64,000 bases of DNA from Sulfurospirillum sp036802865 (GTDB lineage: Bacteria > Campylobacterota > Campylobacteria > Campylobacterales > Sulfurospirillaceae), in NCBI RefSeq assembly GCF_036802865.1, contig NZ_DAIRVK010000002.1:1-64000 (forward strand), written 5' to 3'. The position numbers were made by a program, and so were the translations under genes. Within the stretch, counting starts at the first letter, position 1. Each line of letters begins with the position of its first letter. The notes under the pieces were generated by a model that searched no databases, was not told the DNA's origin, and was given only the letters and a program-made list of their open reading frames with translations. This document shows positions 35,636 through 43,951 of this stretch, in pieces.

Positions 35636-37831
35636 CTAACGCGCTAAATGTACGGCTTTTATCATATTTTCTAAAGCCGCTTTGGTTTCACTCCAGCCTC
35701 TTGTTTTCAGCCCACAATCTGGGTTTATCCAGAGTTGCTCTTTGGGGAGTACTTGTAAGCATGCTTTGATTTGCTCGCTCATCTCTTCCACACTCGGCAC
35801 ACGAGGCGAATGGATGTCGTAAACACCTGGTCCTATTTGTGCCCTATAATTGGCTTTTTGGAAGACTTTGAGCAGTTTATTGCCACTGCGTGAGGTCTCG
35901 ATGGTGATGACATCGGCGTCCATGCGCTCTATCGTGTCGATGATGTCGTTAAAATTGCTGTAACACATATGGGTGTGAATCTGCGTTTGATCCCATGCGG
36001 TGCCAACCGAAGCTTTAAAGCTCTCCACTGCCCATTTTTCATAGGCTTTTATTTTCTCCGCGCGTAGAGGATAACCTTCTTTAAACGCGGCTTCATCGAC
36101 TTGTATGATTTTGATGTCGTGACGTTGAAGCTCATCAACCTCTTCAGCGATAGCCGTAGCGACTTCATAAGCGACTTCACTTTTAGGGATGTCATCACGT
36201 ACAAATGACCAGTTGAGGATGGTCACAGGACCTGTGAGCATACCTTTCATTGGCTTATCGGTGAGACTTTGAGCGTAAACAGTCCAGTCCACACTGAGGG
36301 CTTGTTTGCGCTTGACACTGCCGTAGAGAAGTGGAGGCTTAACGCAACGACTGCCATAGCTTTGTACCCAACCGTTTTGACTAAAGGCAAAACCCTCTAA
36401 AAGTTCGCCAAAGTACTCAACCATGTCATTACGCTCAAACTCACCATGTACGAGGACATCCAGTCCTAATGCTTCTTGAAGTTCCACGCACTCTTTGATG
36501 GATGTTTTTAAAGAAGCTTCGTACTGCTCACGAGAGATTTCACCTTTCTTGTATGCATTTCTCACCGCTCTGGTTTCTTTGGTCTGCGGGAATGAACCGA
36601 TGGTTGTTGTTGGGAAAAGTGGCAAATTTAGGGCTTTTTGTTGCAAGGCAAAGCGTGTTGCATACGCAGACCTTGTGTAAGACGGGGCACTTTTTTGAAG
36701 GGCATTTGCTTTTTGGAAGCCTTCGTTTGCCTCTGGTTTTTGGCGTGTTTCCCAAAGTGTGTTGATCTGCTCTAACTCAGCCAGTTTCTCGAGCGCAAAG
36801 CTGAGGCGATTTTTTACTTCAGGTGCCATTTTATCTTCAAATTGTGTTGAAAATGGTACATGTAAAAGCGAGCATGAGGTTGAGACTATGATGTTTTTCG
36901 CATCAATTTTTTCGCTGATCTTTTCTAACAATGCATATGTTTTAGAGGTATTATTTTTCCAAACATTGCGACCATCTATAACACCTGCAATGAGCATTTT
37001 GTCGTTTAGATGTAACAGCGCTTCGAGGTTCTCCTCGCCATAGACAAAGTCCAGTCCGATCGCCCAAATAGGGCAATTCCCAAGAATCTCAACCGCTTCA
37101 TTGGCACGATCAAAGTACGTAACAACTGCTATTTTAAGGCTTTTACTTACCGATCCTAAACGCTCATAAGCAATTTTTAGAAGGCTGAAAAATTTTGGTT
37201 CTAAGGTTTTGGCAAAGAGGGGTTCATCAAATTGGACGATGATATTTTCACCTAAACTAGCAATAGCTTGAAGGACTTTAGTATACGCTTCCAAAATGCC
37301 ATCAAAGAGTGAAAAAATGTCACTTCCATCAACGGGATTTGAGAGGGCTAGAAATGTAAGTGGTCCTATCAGGTTGATTTTTGGATTTAGCCCTAATGCT
37401 TTAGCTTCTAGGTACTCTTCGGCAATTTTGCTAATATCAACACGAAAAGCCATATGTGCATGAATCTCAGGAACGATGTAGTGGTAGTTTGTGTTAAACC
37501 ACTTGGTCATCTCCATAGCAGCACGGTCTTTATCGCCTCTTGCCATTGCAAAGTAACGTGCTGTTTTATCTTCAATAGCTTCAAATCGAGGAGGAATAGC
37601 ACCTAACATTACTGTTGTATCGAGCATCGTGTCGTAAAGACTAAAGTCATTACATGAAATAAAGTCGATGTGACGTTCTTTTTGGTAGTTCCAATGACGT
37701 GCTCGCAATGATTTTGCAACAGTTTTAACGGCTTCAAAATCGGAATTTCCCGCCCAAAATGCTTCTAAAGCAAATTTGAGTTCACGTTTTTCCCCAATGC
37801 GAGGAAAGCCTGTAACGTAGGTTTTTGACAT
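35636..37831 (-). CDS. metE: Cobalamin-independent methionine synthase
   Basis: The 731-residue enzyme transfers a methyl from methyltetrahydrofolate-triglutamate to homocysteine. The N-terminal half (about 1-330) and catalytic C-terminal half (about 400-725) are both complete. The zinc site is visible as T-H-M-C-Y-S-N-F (about 625), E in I-T-I-E-T-S-R (about 650) and C in N-P-D-C-G-L-K-T-R (about 710). The length is at the short end of the family. AAGGAAAAAAGT precedes the ATG. It has a long leader (37832-38399). It belongs functionally with glyA and folD (one-carbon metabolism), although those genes are not adjacent. Confidence 0.95.
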   Translation of the reverse strand: MSKTYVTGFPRIGEKRELKFALEAFWAGNSDFEAVKTVAKSLRARHWNYQKERHIDFISCNDFSLYDTMLDTTVMLGAIPPRFEAIEDKTARYFAMARGDKDRAAMEMTKWFNTNYHYIVPEIHAHMAFRVDISKIAEEYLEAKALGLNPKINLIGPLTFLALSNPVDGSDIFSLFDGILEAYTKVLQAIASLGENIIVQFDEPLFAKTLEPKFFSLLKIAYERLGSVSKSLKIAVVTYFDRANEAVEILGNCPIWAIGLDFVYGEENLEALLHLNDKMLIAGVIDGRNVWKNNTSKTYALLEKISEKIDAKNIIVSTSCSLLHVPFSTQFEDKMAPEVKNRLSFALEKLAELEQINTLWETRQKPEANEGFQKANALQKSAPSYTRSAYATRFALQQKALNLPLFPTTTIGSFPQTKETRAVRNAYKKGEISREQYEASLKTSIKECVELQEALGLDVLVHGEFERNDMVEYFGELLEGFAFSQNGWVQSYGSRCVKPPLLYGSVKRKQALSVDWTVYAQSLTDKPMKGMLTGPVTILNWSFVRDDIPKSEVAYEVATAIAEEVDELQRHDIKIIQVDEAAFKEGYPLRAEKIKAYEKWAVESFKASVGTAWDQTQIHTHMCYSNFNDIIDTIERMDADVITIETSRSGNKLLKVFQKANYRAQIGPGVYDIHSPRVPSVEEMSEQIKACLQVLPKEQLWINPDCGLKTRGWSETKAALENMIKAVHLAR

Positions 37832-37854
37832 ACTTTTTTCCTTGTTTCTTATAC

Positions 37855-37879
37855 TTCAAAAAAGCGATACTTTTTTGAA
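37855..37879 (-). promoter_or_regulatory. Hairpin directly before the metE ribosome-binding site
   Basis: TTCAAAAAAG and CTTTTTTGAA form a perfect 10-bp stem with a 5-base loop, ending about 10 bases before the ribosome site. It could terminate an upstream leader transcript or affect metE translation; there is no downstream T tract. Confidence 0.5.
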
Positions 37880-37914
37880 AAAATGAGGCCAGCGTACATG
37901 CGTGGCAAAGTTGG

Positions 37915-38283
37915 TTATGGTGTGTTTGAAAAAAAGGAAAAAAGAGGAGGGTGGATGCCTGAACGGCGGAAGCTAAAGTAACGACAATTGCAGTTAGATT
38001 TACGTCTTATTTTGGCACGTTTTATGGCGGAGTGGGCGCGCTTTGCAAAAAGGCGACTGCATTTGCAAAGTCTGGGACGATAGGTTGTGATAAATCCTAG
38101 AAGCGTAGCCGAAAATGGTGGTGGGTCGTCTTCGACTTCTTCTTGATCACAGGTATCGGCAAACAGACGAGTAGTATGAAGCAGGCGTGCGTGAACGCGT
38201 TTGGTTTTAACTTCGCTGGTGGAAGCTTGTATGGCAGCAAGAGAAAAGTAGCCTTTTTTACCAAAGCCCTGAGGCAGTCTCAA
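37915..38283 (-). CDS. Orphan Arg/Cys-rich ORF in the metE leader, doubtful gene
   Basis: A 122-codon frame from a TTG (with AAGGA upstream) runs on the minus strand, the same direction as metE. The product is very basic, with C-K-C and C-N-C pairs and few acidic residues in the second half, unlike the neighbours. It may be real, or the conceptual reading of a structured leader. The region also holds the inverted repeat CTTTGCAAA/TTTGCAAAG at 38041-38070. I recognise no family. Confidence 0.3.
   Translation of the reverse strand: MRLPQGFGKKGYFSLAAIQASTSEVKTKRVHARLLHTTRLFADTCDQEEVEDDPPPFSATLLGFITTYRPRLCKCSRLFAKRAHSAIKRAKIRRKSNCNCRYFSFRRSGIHPPLFSFFSNTP
38041..38070. repeat. Inverted repeat in the long region upstream of metE
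   Basis: CTTTGCAAA (38041-38049) and TTTGCAAAG (38062-38070) are perfect arms around 12 bases. The surrounding 568-base gap between metE and htpX holds only this, the doubtful ORF and the promoter of htpX. Confidence 0.5.
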
Positions 38284-38377
38284 CGTACATCCTTCTATTT
38301 TGTTGGCGCATTATAACACATTGTTAAAATGAATGGTGCGTAAAAATTATTTACCATTCTGATGTAAAATACTCTAC

Positions 38378-38383
38378 TATAAT
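38378..38383 (+). promoter_or_regulatory. -10 box of htpX
   Basis: TATAAT lies 17 bases before the ATG, with AAGGAG between them, implying a very short leader. Confidence 0.5.
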
Positions 38384-38399
38384 GACTTAAGGAGTACCT

Positions 38400-39254
38400 A
38401 TGGAAGTGATAAAAACCGTTATATTGTTAACCTTAATGAGTTTGTTATTTGTTTGGGTTGGTGGCATGATGGGTGGAACGCAAGGTATGCTGATAGCGCT
38501 TGTTTTAGCAGGAGTGATGAATTTTGTAAGTTATTTTTACTCAGACCAACTGGTTCTGCGTCATTACAATGCAATTCCTGTTTCCAGACAAGAGGCAAAT
38601 GGGCTGTATGTTATCGTTGAGCGCTTAAGTCAAAAAGCCAATCTTCCATTACCGCAAATATATATTATTCCCGATTCAATACCCAATGCGTTTGCCACAG
38701 GACGCAATCCCTCTCATGCCGCTGTTGCTGTAACTGAGGGGATTTTAGAGCTTTTAGATGACGAAGAAGTTGAAGCGGTATTGGCACATGAATTAAGCCA
38801 TGTGAGACATTATGATATTTTAATAGGAACCATTGCGGCTACGATCGCAGGAGCGATTGGGATGATCGCAAACATGATGCAGTTTGGAGCTTTCTTTGGA
38901 GGAGACCGTGAAAATCGCCCTAATCCTATTGTGATGATCGTTCTTGCCATTATTTTACCTCTTGCCGCGGCAGTGATTCAAATGGCGATTAGCCGCAACC
39001 GCGAATACATGGCAGATGAAGGAGCGGCAAGGTTAACACGTCACCCTGAGTGGTTACAAAGTGCATTGGCAAAACTTTCTAACTACAATCGTCAAGGCAT
39101 GGTACAAGAAGCAACACCTGAAAATGCACATATGTTTATCATTAACCCTTTCTTTGGCAAAGATATCTCCTTTGCATCGCTTTTCTCAACTCACCCGAGC
39201 ACAGAAGAGCGTATAGCACGACTTGAAGAGCTTAAATTAGAGTTGAAATCATAA
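38400..39254 (+). CDS. htpX: Membrane zinc protease HtpX
   Basis: The 284-residue M48 protease degrades damaged inner-membrane proteins. It has two N-terminal membrane segments (about 6-50), the zinc motif H-E-L-S-H (about 131-135), a further hydrophobic pair (about 150-205), the third-ligand helix N-R-E-Y-M-A-D-E (about 203) and the terminal F-S-T-H-P-S-T-E-E-R-I-A-R-L found in HtpX. The start has AAGGAG. Confidence 0.93.
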   Translation: MEVIKTVILLTLMSLLFVWVGGMMGGTQGMLIALVLAGVMNFVSYFYSDQLVLRHYNAIPVSRQEANGLYVIVERLSQKANLPLPQIYIIPDSIPNAFATGRNPSHAAVAVTEGILELLDDEEVEAVLAHELSHVRHYDILIGTIAATIAGAIGMIANMMQFGAFFGGDRENRPNPIVMIVLAIILPLAAAVIQMAISRNREYMADEGAARLTRHPEWLQSALAKLSNYNRQGMVQEATPENAHMFIINPFFGKDISFASLFSTHPSTEERIARLEELKLELKS

Positions 39255-39340
39255 GGCGATCTTAAAATCATTGCGCTAAAATAAAAGAAAATGAAAGCAA
39301 AAAAAGACGTCAAAAGACGTTTGCATGTAAAGGATTTTTG

Positions 39341-39715
39341 ATGAAACGCTCTTTAAATGATATACCAAGTTCTCCACTTCAAGCAGGTGAGGGTGCTAGT
39401 ATGCAAATGCTCATTGCTCCAAGCATTGAAAATAATTTCGCGATGCGCAAATTCGTCATTAAAAAAGACGGTCATATGCCATTTCACACCAATACGGTTG
39501 AACATGAACAGTACGTACTGAAAGGTAAAGCCAGAGTACACCTGGGAGATGAAAGCTTCATTGCGCTCAAAGATGACATTATTTTCATCCCGGCAGGTGT
39601 GGCACATTCGTATCATGTTATTGGTGATGAAGATTATGAATTTTTGTGCTTAGTCCCTAACAAAGAAGACACAATAGAAATGGTCACATCTGGCGGTCAG
39701 AGCTGTGGTTGTTAG
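39341..39715 (+). CDS. Cupin-domain protein
   Basis: The 124-residue single-domain cupin has the first motif P-F-H-T-N-T-V-E-H-E-Q-Y-V-L-x-G and second motif P-A-G-V-A-H-S-Y, giving the usual His/Glu metal site. It ends C-G-C, possibly a second metal or redox site. Small cupins may be sugar isomerases, dioxygenases or simple sensors. The ATG at 39341 follows AAAGGAT; an in-frame TTG one codon before is unlikely. Confidence 0.8.
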   Translation: MKRSLNDIPSSPLQAGEGASMQMLIAPSIENNFAMRKFVIKKDGHMPFHTNTVEHEQYVLKGKARVHLGDESFIALKDDIIFIPAGVAHSYHVIGDEDYEFLCLVPNKEDTIEMVTSGGQSCGC

Positions 39716-39726
39716 CGCTGAGCGGT

Positions 39727-39750
39727 AAAAGCCTCTTCAAAGAGGCTTTT
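39727..39750. terminator. Bidirectional terminator
   Basis: A perfect 10-bp stem AAAAGCCTCT/AGAGGCTTTT and TCAA loop, flanked by T tracts in both directions, lie between convergent genes. Confidence 0.88.
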
Positions 39751-40286
39751 TAGGCTTTACGAAGTTGCTCCAAATAGATAAGACCTTCTTCCCATAATCC
39801 CAAATTACTAGTAGTGTTGATGTGTCCTTTTTCGCCAACATTGACAAAACTACTTCCCCACGCTTTTGCAAGATTTTTCGCGTAGTCGATGCTTCCATAA
39901 GGATCATTACTACTCGCCATAATGATACTTGGAAAATCAAATGCCTGCATAGGTGTTTGCTCAAATCCTTCAGCAATGTTTGGAAATAGAGGCTCTTTAG
40001 GATCCGGTGGGGCTACGATCAATGCACCACGAATGGGGGTGTGATTTTTCGTTGCCGCCCAATGTGCCAATGTCAAGCACCCCATACTGTGTACGACCAA
40101 ATAGACAGGTTCATCCAACTGTTTGAGCGTAGCTTCAAGTGTTTCAACCCACTCGCTAGCGATAGGGTGGTTCCAATCGCGCTGATGAACGCGCATAAAA
40201 TCGGGGTGCTTTTTTTCCCAATGCGTTTGCCAATGTGTCTCGCCAGAGCCTTGGTATCCAGGAAGAATTAGAACGGACGGTTTCAT
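39750..40286 (-). CDS. RBBP9/YdeN-type alpha/beta hydrolase
   Basis: The 178-residue serine hydrolase has the opening L-I-L-P-G-Y-Q-G-S-G-E-T-H-W-Q-T of the family, the nucleophile elbow V-H-S-M-G-C (about 67) and the late G-H-I-N-T-T-S-N-L-G with the catalytic His (about 155). The Asp lies in S-S-N-D-P-Y-G. It probably hydrolyses small esters; the physiological substrate is unknown. Confidence 0.87.
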   Translation of the reverse strand: MKPSVLILPGYQGSGETHWQTHWEKKHPDFMRVHQRDWNHPIASEWVETLEATLKQLDEPVYLVVHSMGCLTLAHWAATKNHTPIRGALIVAPPDPKEPLFPNIAEGFEQTPMQAFDFPSIIMASSNDPYGSIDYAKNLAKAWGSSFVNVGEKGHINTTSNLGLWEEGLIYLEQLRKA

Positions 40287-40380
40287 ACAGACCTCGTATT
40301 TTAAAATGCCGTTATTTTAGTTTAGAGTGCCTTAAAAGAGACTAGGTTATGATAGTCAAAAAATTGAGTGAGGAGTTTTC

Positions 40381-40929
40381 ATGCGCTTTTTAGCGAACGA
40401 GACAGCTATGTTATTGGTTGACGTGCAAGAGCGTCTTTTTGGGCATATTGAAGGGCATGAGCTTATTGAAAAACATCTGTTGGTTTTACTTCAAGGACTC
40501 CAAGCTTTGGATGTTGCTATTGTGTGCAATCAACAATACACACAAGGGCTTGGTGAGACTATTGCACCGCTTCGAGCCATACTCAAAGAAACGATGGTTT
40601 ATGAAAAACGTACTTTTAGTTGTTGCCAAAACAGTGATGTCATGGAAAAACTTCAAACGTTAGATGTCAAGCGAGTCATCGTAGCAGGAGTTGAAAGTCA
40701 TGTCTGTGTTTTGCAAAGCGTTTTAGATTTGCTAGAAGCAGGATTCGAAGTGATGCTTTGTGTTGACGCTATAGGTTCCCGTAAACACAAAGATCATGAG
40801 ATCGCTTTACGTCGGATGGAACAAGAAGGTGCAAAACTCTGCACGACAGAATCGGTGTTATTCGAGCTTTTACACAGTGCAAATCACCCACAGTTTAAGA
40901 CCATCAGCGCCTTGGTTAAAGGGCTATAA
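40381..40929 (+). CDS. Isochorismatase-family cysteine hydrolase
   Basis: The 182-residue protein has the catalytic triad: Asp in L-L-V-D-V-Q-E (about 14), Lys in Y-E-K-R-T-F-S (about 77) and Cys in G-V-E-S-H-V-C-V (about 108). Family relatives are nicotinamidases, ureidoacrylate amidases and ycaC-type hydrolases. It is a lone gene with no metabolic context to decide. Confidence 0.87.
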   Translation: MRFLANETAMLLVDVQERLFGHIEGHELIEKHLLVLLQGLQALDVAIVCNQQYTQGLGETIAPLRAILKETMVYEKRTFSCCQNSDVMEKLQTLDVKRVIVAGVESHVCVLQSVLDLLEAGFEVMLCVDAIGSRKHKDHEIALRRMEQEGAKLCTTESVLFELLHSANHPQFKTISALVKGL

Positions 40930-40933
40930 GATC

Positions 40934-40945
40934 TTTACATGTAAA
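40934..40945. repeat. TTTACATGTAAA palindrome, extended
   Basis: The 12-bp element is extended to TCTTTACATGTAAAGA (40932-40947), lying in the 21-base gap between the convergent isochorismatase and cheR stops. Confidence 0.6.
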
Positions 40946-40950
40946 GAAGA

Positions 40951-41793
40951 TTAAGACTTCTTTACATAGTAAGAGAGGCGATTCTCGGTGTGTTTAACAA
41001 AAAAGTTGTTTTCAGGAATGATGTCAGCATGGCCTAAAAAGAGCTTACCTTCAGGTTTGAGTAAGTTGGCAAAACGCTCAATGGCTTTAAGCCTGAAATC
41101 ATCATCAAAATAGATGAGCATATTACGCGAGAATACAATGTCATATTTGCCTAAGGATAGAAACTCATGCTCAAAGATATTGACTTTTGTAAATGAAACA
41201 GAAGAAAAATACTCTTTTTTCACACGGTAAAAACGATCTTCATGGTTGAAAAATTTATCTTTGAGGCGTTGATCCAGCTTATGCAAAGAGCGTTCTGAAA
41301 AGAGTCCTTCTTGTGCCTTTGCGATGGCTTCAGCATTGATGTCAATCCCTGTAATGCTAAATTCTCTAAGGTTTTTATTTTTATCTTGTAACATCATTGA
41401 GAGCGAATAGACCTCTTCACCCGATGCACATGGTGCACAGAGAATTTTGACATTGGGAATAGCGAGTGCAAAATGTACGGCAAGATCAAGTTGTGTCTCT
41501 TCTCGGTAAAAGTAGGTTTCATTGACAGTCACTAAGTCTATAAGGTCTTGTCTAAGCGATTTATCATGCTGAAGTGTTTCAAAAAGCTTACGAAAACTGT
41601 ATATCTCTTTACGCTCACAAAAAAGGCGAAGTTTGGTCTCGATAACACTGTTTTTAGAAAGTAGATCGACACCTATTTCACGCTTGATGTAATGTAAAAG
41701 ATCATTAAGTCCAAATGTATTGAACTCTTGAGGTACTGTAGCTTCGTGTTTGAGCGCAACTTCAGGCGCTTTTTTTTTGTTCCAAAACCACAT
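40951..41793 (-). CDS. cheR: Chemotaxis protein methyltransferase CheR
   Basis: The 280-residue enzyme methylates glutamates of chemoreceptors using S-adenosylmethionine. It has a helical N-terminal domain (about 25-95), then the SAM-binding domain with E-T-Y-F-Y-R-E, C-A-P-C-A-S-G-E-E-V-Y-S (about 135) and the R-N-M-L-I-Y-F motif (about 227). It is downstream of cheB with a one-base overlap, so the two opposing enzymes are coupled. Its targets include the four receptors in this window. Confidence 0.95.
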   Translation of the reverse strand: MWFWNKKKAPEVALKHEATVPQEFNTFGLNDLLHYIKREIGVDLLSKNSVIETKLRLFCERKEIYSFRKLFETLQHDKSLRQDLIDLVTVNETYFYREETQLDLAVHFALAIPNVKILCAPCASGEEVYSLSMMLQDKNKNLREFSITGIDINAEAIAKAQEGLFSERSLHKLDQRLKDKFFNHEDRFYRVKKEYFSSVSFTKVNIFEHEFLSLGKYDIVFSRNMLIYFDDDFRLKAIERFANLLKPEGKLFLGHADIIPENNFFVKHTENRLSYYVKKS

Positions 41794-42362
41794 TAAGACT
41801 CTCCAAATTTTTTAATTGTTTGTACAATATCTTCCAATGCTAGCGAAACAATATTTGGATTTATCTCCATTGCACGCTTTGGCATTCCATATACTATAGC
41901 ACTTTTTTCACTCTCAGCGATACAGGTAGCGCCATTTTTTTGCAATTCACTGAGTCCATTGGCACCATCATGCCCAATTCCTGTTAATAAAACGGCCAAT
42001 ATCTCTGCATCTTTAACACAGGCAACACTGGAAGAAAAGAGTGAATCGATACTAGGATTGTACGGCGTTTCACCCTCTACAATAGGTTCCATGTTAGGTG
42101 AAAAATCACCTTTAAAAAGCCTACAGTTTTGAGAACAGATATAGACGTTAGAGGCTTTTAAATTCATTCTTTTATCGACGGCATGCACAGGAAGATGCAG
42201 TTCATTTTGAAACTGACTGATAAAGCTTGGAATAAACGTTGCATTCATATGTTGTGCGATGACAATGGCAGCATTATACGTAGGCGAAATAACAGATAAT
42301 ATCTTTTTAAGATGTCCAGGGCCTCCAGTCGAGGCTCCGATTAAGACAATTTTGGGTTTCAT
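41793..42362 (-). CDS. cheB: Chemoreceptor glutamate methylesterase CheB without receiver domain
   Basis: The 189-residue protein is only the catalytic domain. Ser in I-G-A-S-T-G-G-P (about 9), His in I-A-Q-H-M (about 37) and Asp in G-I-G-H-D-G-A-N-G (about 132) form the triad. The usual N-terminal CheY-like receiver is missing, as known for Campylobacter CheB, so the methylesterase cannot be activated by CheA phosphorylation in the standard way. The first gene of a cheB-cheR pair. Confidence 0.94.
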   Translation of the reverse strand: MKPKIVLIGASTGGPGHLKKILSVISPTYNAAIVIAQHMNATFIPSFISQFQNELHLPVHAVDKRMNLKASNVYICSQNCRLFKGDFSPNMEPIVEGETPYNPSIDSLFSSSVACVKDAEILAVLLTGIGHDGANGLSELQKNGATCIAESEKSAIVYGMPKRAMEINPNIVSLALEDIVQTIKKFGES

Positions 42363-42476
42363 GAAACTCCATATTTTATTAGAGTTATTTAGAACTCTTT
42401 TTAGAACGGCTTTTAGGCAAAGTACAAAGGTCTACGCTAACCGCTATGGTTCTAAAGCTTGCCTCTTTTGGGGCAG

Positions 42477-42498
42477 CTTCTTGCAAAATTGCAAGAAG
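42477..42498 (-). terminator. Hairpin at the end of pepA
   Basis: A perfect 10-bp stem CTTCTTGCAA/TTGCAAGAAG has a 2-base loop and lies one base after the pepA stop. The minus-strand tail has no T run, so this is a moderate candidate. Confidence 0.5.
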
Positions 42499-42499
42499 T

Positions 42500-43951
42500 T
42501 TATTTTTTATTTTCTTCGATCATCCAGTAGAGGTTCATTCTAACCCCAGCACCTGTTGCGCCTGATTGGTTGTATCCCCACGCTTTTTCAAGGTATGCTG
42601 GACCTGCAATGTCAAGGTGAAGCCATTTGTCTTTATGTTCTTCTTCAATAAAATTATCTAAAAATAAACCTGCTGTAATAGCCCCACCGTAACGGCTAGA
42701 GCTAATGTTTGACATATCGGCAACAGAGCTTTTGAGCAGTTTTTTAAGGTATTTGTTAAACGGTAATACACCGCTTAGTTCACCGCTTTTATCAGACGCT
42801 TTACGCATTGAGTGTTTAAGTTCACTGTTATGTCCCATAATGCCTGTGGTGAATTCTCCAAGCGCTACAACGCACGCACCTGTCAGTGTTGCCATATCGA
42901 CCAATAGATCAGGTTTAAGCTCTTGTGCATAACACAGACAATCAGCGAGTACCAAACGACCTTCGGCATCGGTGTTACGTACTTCGATGGTTTTTCCATT
43001 TTTAGCAACTAAAACATCATCTGGCTTATACGCATTGCCTCCGATCATATTTTCCGTTGCGCCAATAATCGCATGAATCTCATAAGGAACCTCTAGTGTT
43101 GCTGCGCCTTTTAAGATCGCCATAACAGCAGCAGCACCGCTTTTGTCAGCTTTCATGGTGACCATGTGTTCACTTGGTTTGAGGCTCAGTCCACCGCTAT
43201 CGTATGTTAAGCCTTTGCCAACATAAACCAAACGTTTTTTGGCATTTTCAGGCTTGTAGGTTAGGTGAATTAATCGAGGAGGATGAACACTTGCACGATT
43301 GACGGCAAGGAACGCGTTCATGCCTTGTTCTTTTAAAAAGTTCTCGTCCATGACTTTACATGTCACATTTGGAATGGAGGTTAATGTTTGAGCCACATCG
43401 GCGAGTGCAATTGGCGTCATGTCCTCAGGTGTTGCATTAACAATTGCTTTGGCAAAATTGGTCGCTTCTGCGACTGCGGTTGCAGAACGCAATGCCTTTG
43501 TAGCGGTTTCCATTGAAACATCGGTACGGCTATAGTCTTCCAAGCAGATAGTAATTTTTTCAATTTTAAGTGGATCTTTTTTGCTTTTATACGCATCAAA
43601 GGTATAACTTCCAAGAATAAAACCTTCAACAAGTGCTTTGATATTAATGCCAGGGCAGTCATTAGAGTATGTTCCAATACTAAGGCTTTTGATAGTGGTC
43701 TTTTTAATTGCTTCCAGTGCTTTAGATGCAGCTAAGCGAATCTCATCGGCATCGAGTGAATCGCATCCAACGTAAAGTGTTTTACTGCTAGGAACAAAAA
43801 CGCTCTCTTCACTCTCACCTTTGAACCCTAAAAGTTCTAGTGTCTCTTTGTCTGTGATAGAAGAATGTGTTAAATCTTTATTGATGACAAGGACGATTTT
43901 AGCGTCCGCTTGTGTTTCATTTATTTTCTGATTGAGTACTACGATATGCAT
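42500..43951 (-). CDS. pepA: Leucyl aminopeptidase
   Basis: The protein (483 residues from the ATG at 43951) is an M17 two-zinc aminopeptidase. The C-terminal catalytic domain shows V-G-K-G-L-T-Y-D-S-G-G (about 244), M-K-x-D-K-S-G-A-A (about 263) and the signature N-T-D-A-E-G-R-L (about 325-332). AAGGAAAAAC precedes this ATG, which overlaps the end of dedA; the frame extends 45 codons further upstream but that part has no family resemblance. It is the last gene of the rpiB-apt-trpB-dedA-pepA run and recycles peptides. Confidence 0.93.
   Translation of the reverse strand: MHIVVLNQKINETQADAKIVLVINKDLTHSSITDKETLELLGFKGESEESVFVPSSKTLYVGCDSLDADEIRLAASKALEAIKKTTIKSLSIGTYSNDCPGINIKALVEGFILGSYTFDAYKSKKDPLKIEKITICLEDYSRTDVSMETATKALRSATAVAEATNFAKAIVNATPEDMTPIALADVAQTLTSIPNVTCKVMDENFLKEQGMNAFLAVNRASVHPPRLIHLTYKPENAKKRLVYVGKGLTYDSGGLSLKPSEHMVTMKADKSGAAAVMAILKGAATLEVPYEIHAIIGATENMIGGNAYKPDDVLVAKNGKTIEVRNTDAEGRLVLADCLCYAQELKPDLLVDMATLTGACVVALGEFTTGIMGHNSELKHSMRKASDKSGELSGVLPFNKYLKKLLKSSVADMSNISSSRYGGAITAGLFLDNFIEEEHKDKWLHLDIAGPAYLEKAWGYNQSGATGAGVRMNLYWMIEENKK

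Noticed and set aside
38253..38286. Ten-codon frame starting at an ATG close to the TTG of the leader ORF
   Set aside because: The ATG touches the AAGG of its supposed ribosome site, and the peptide has no methionine-rich or other attenuator character.
39303..39322. Direct repeat of AAAAGACGT before the cupin gene
   Set aside because: Only two copies of nine bases; no array or second-site occurrence seen, so not a CRISPR or clear operator.
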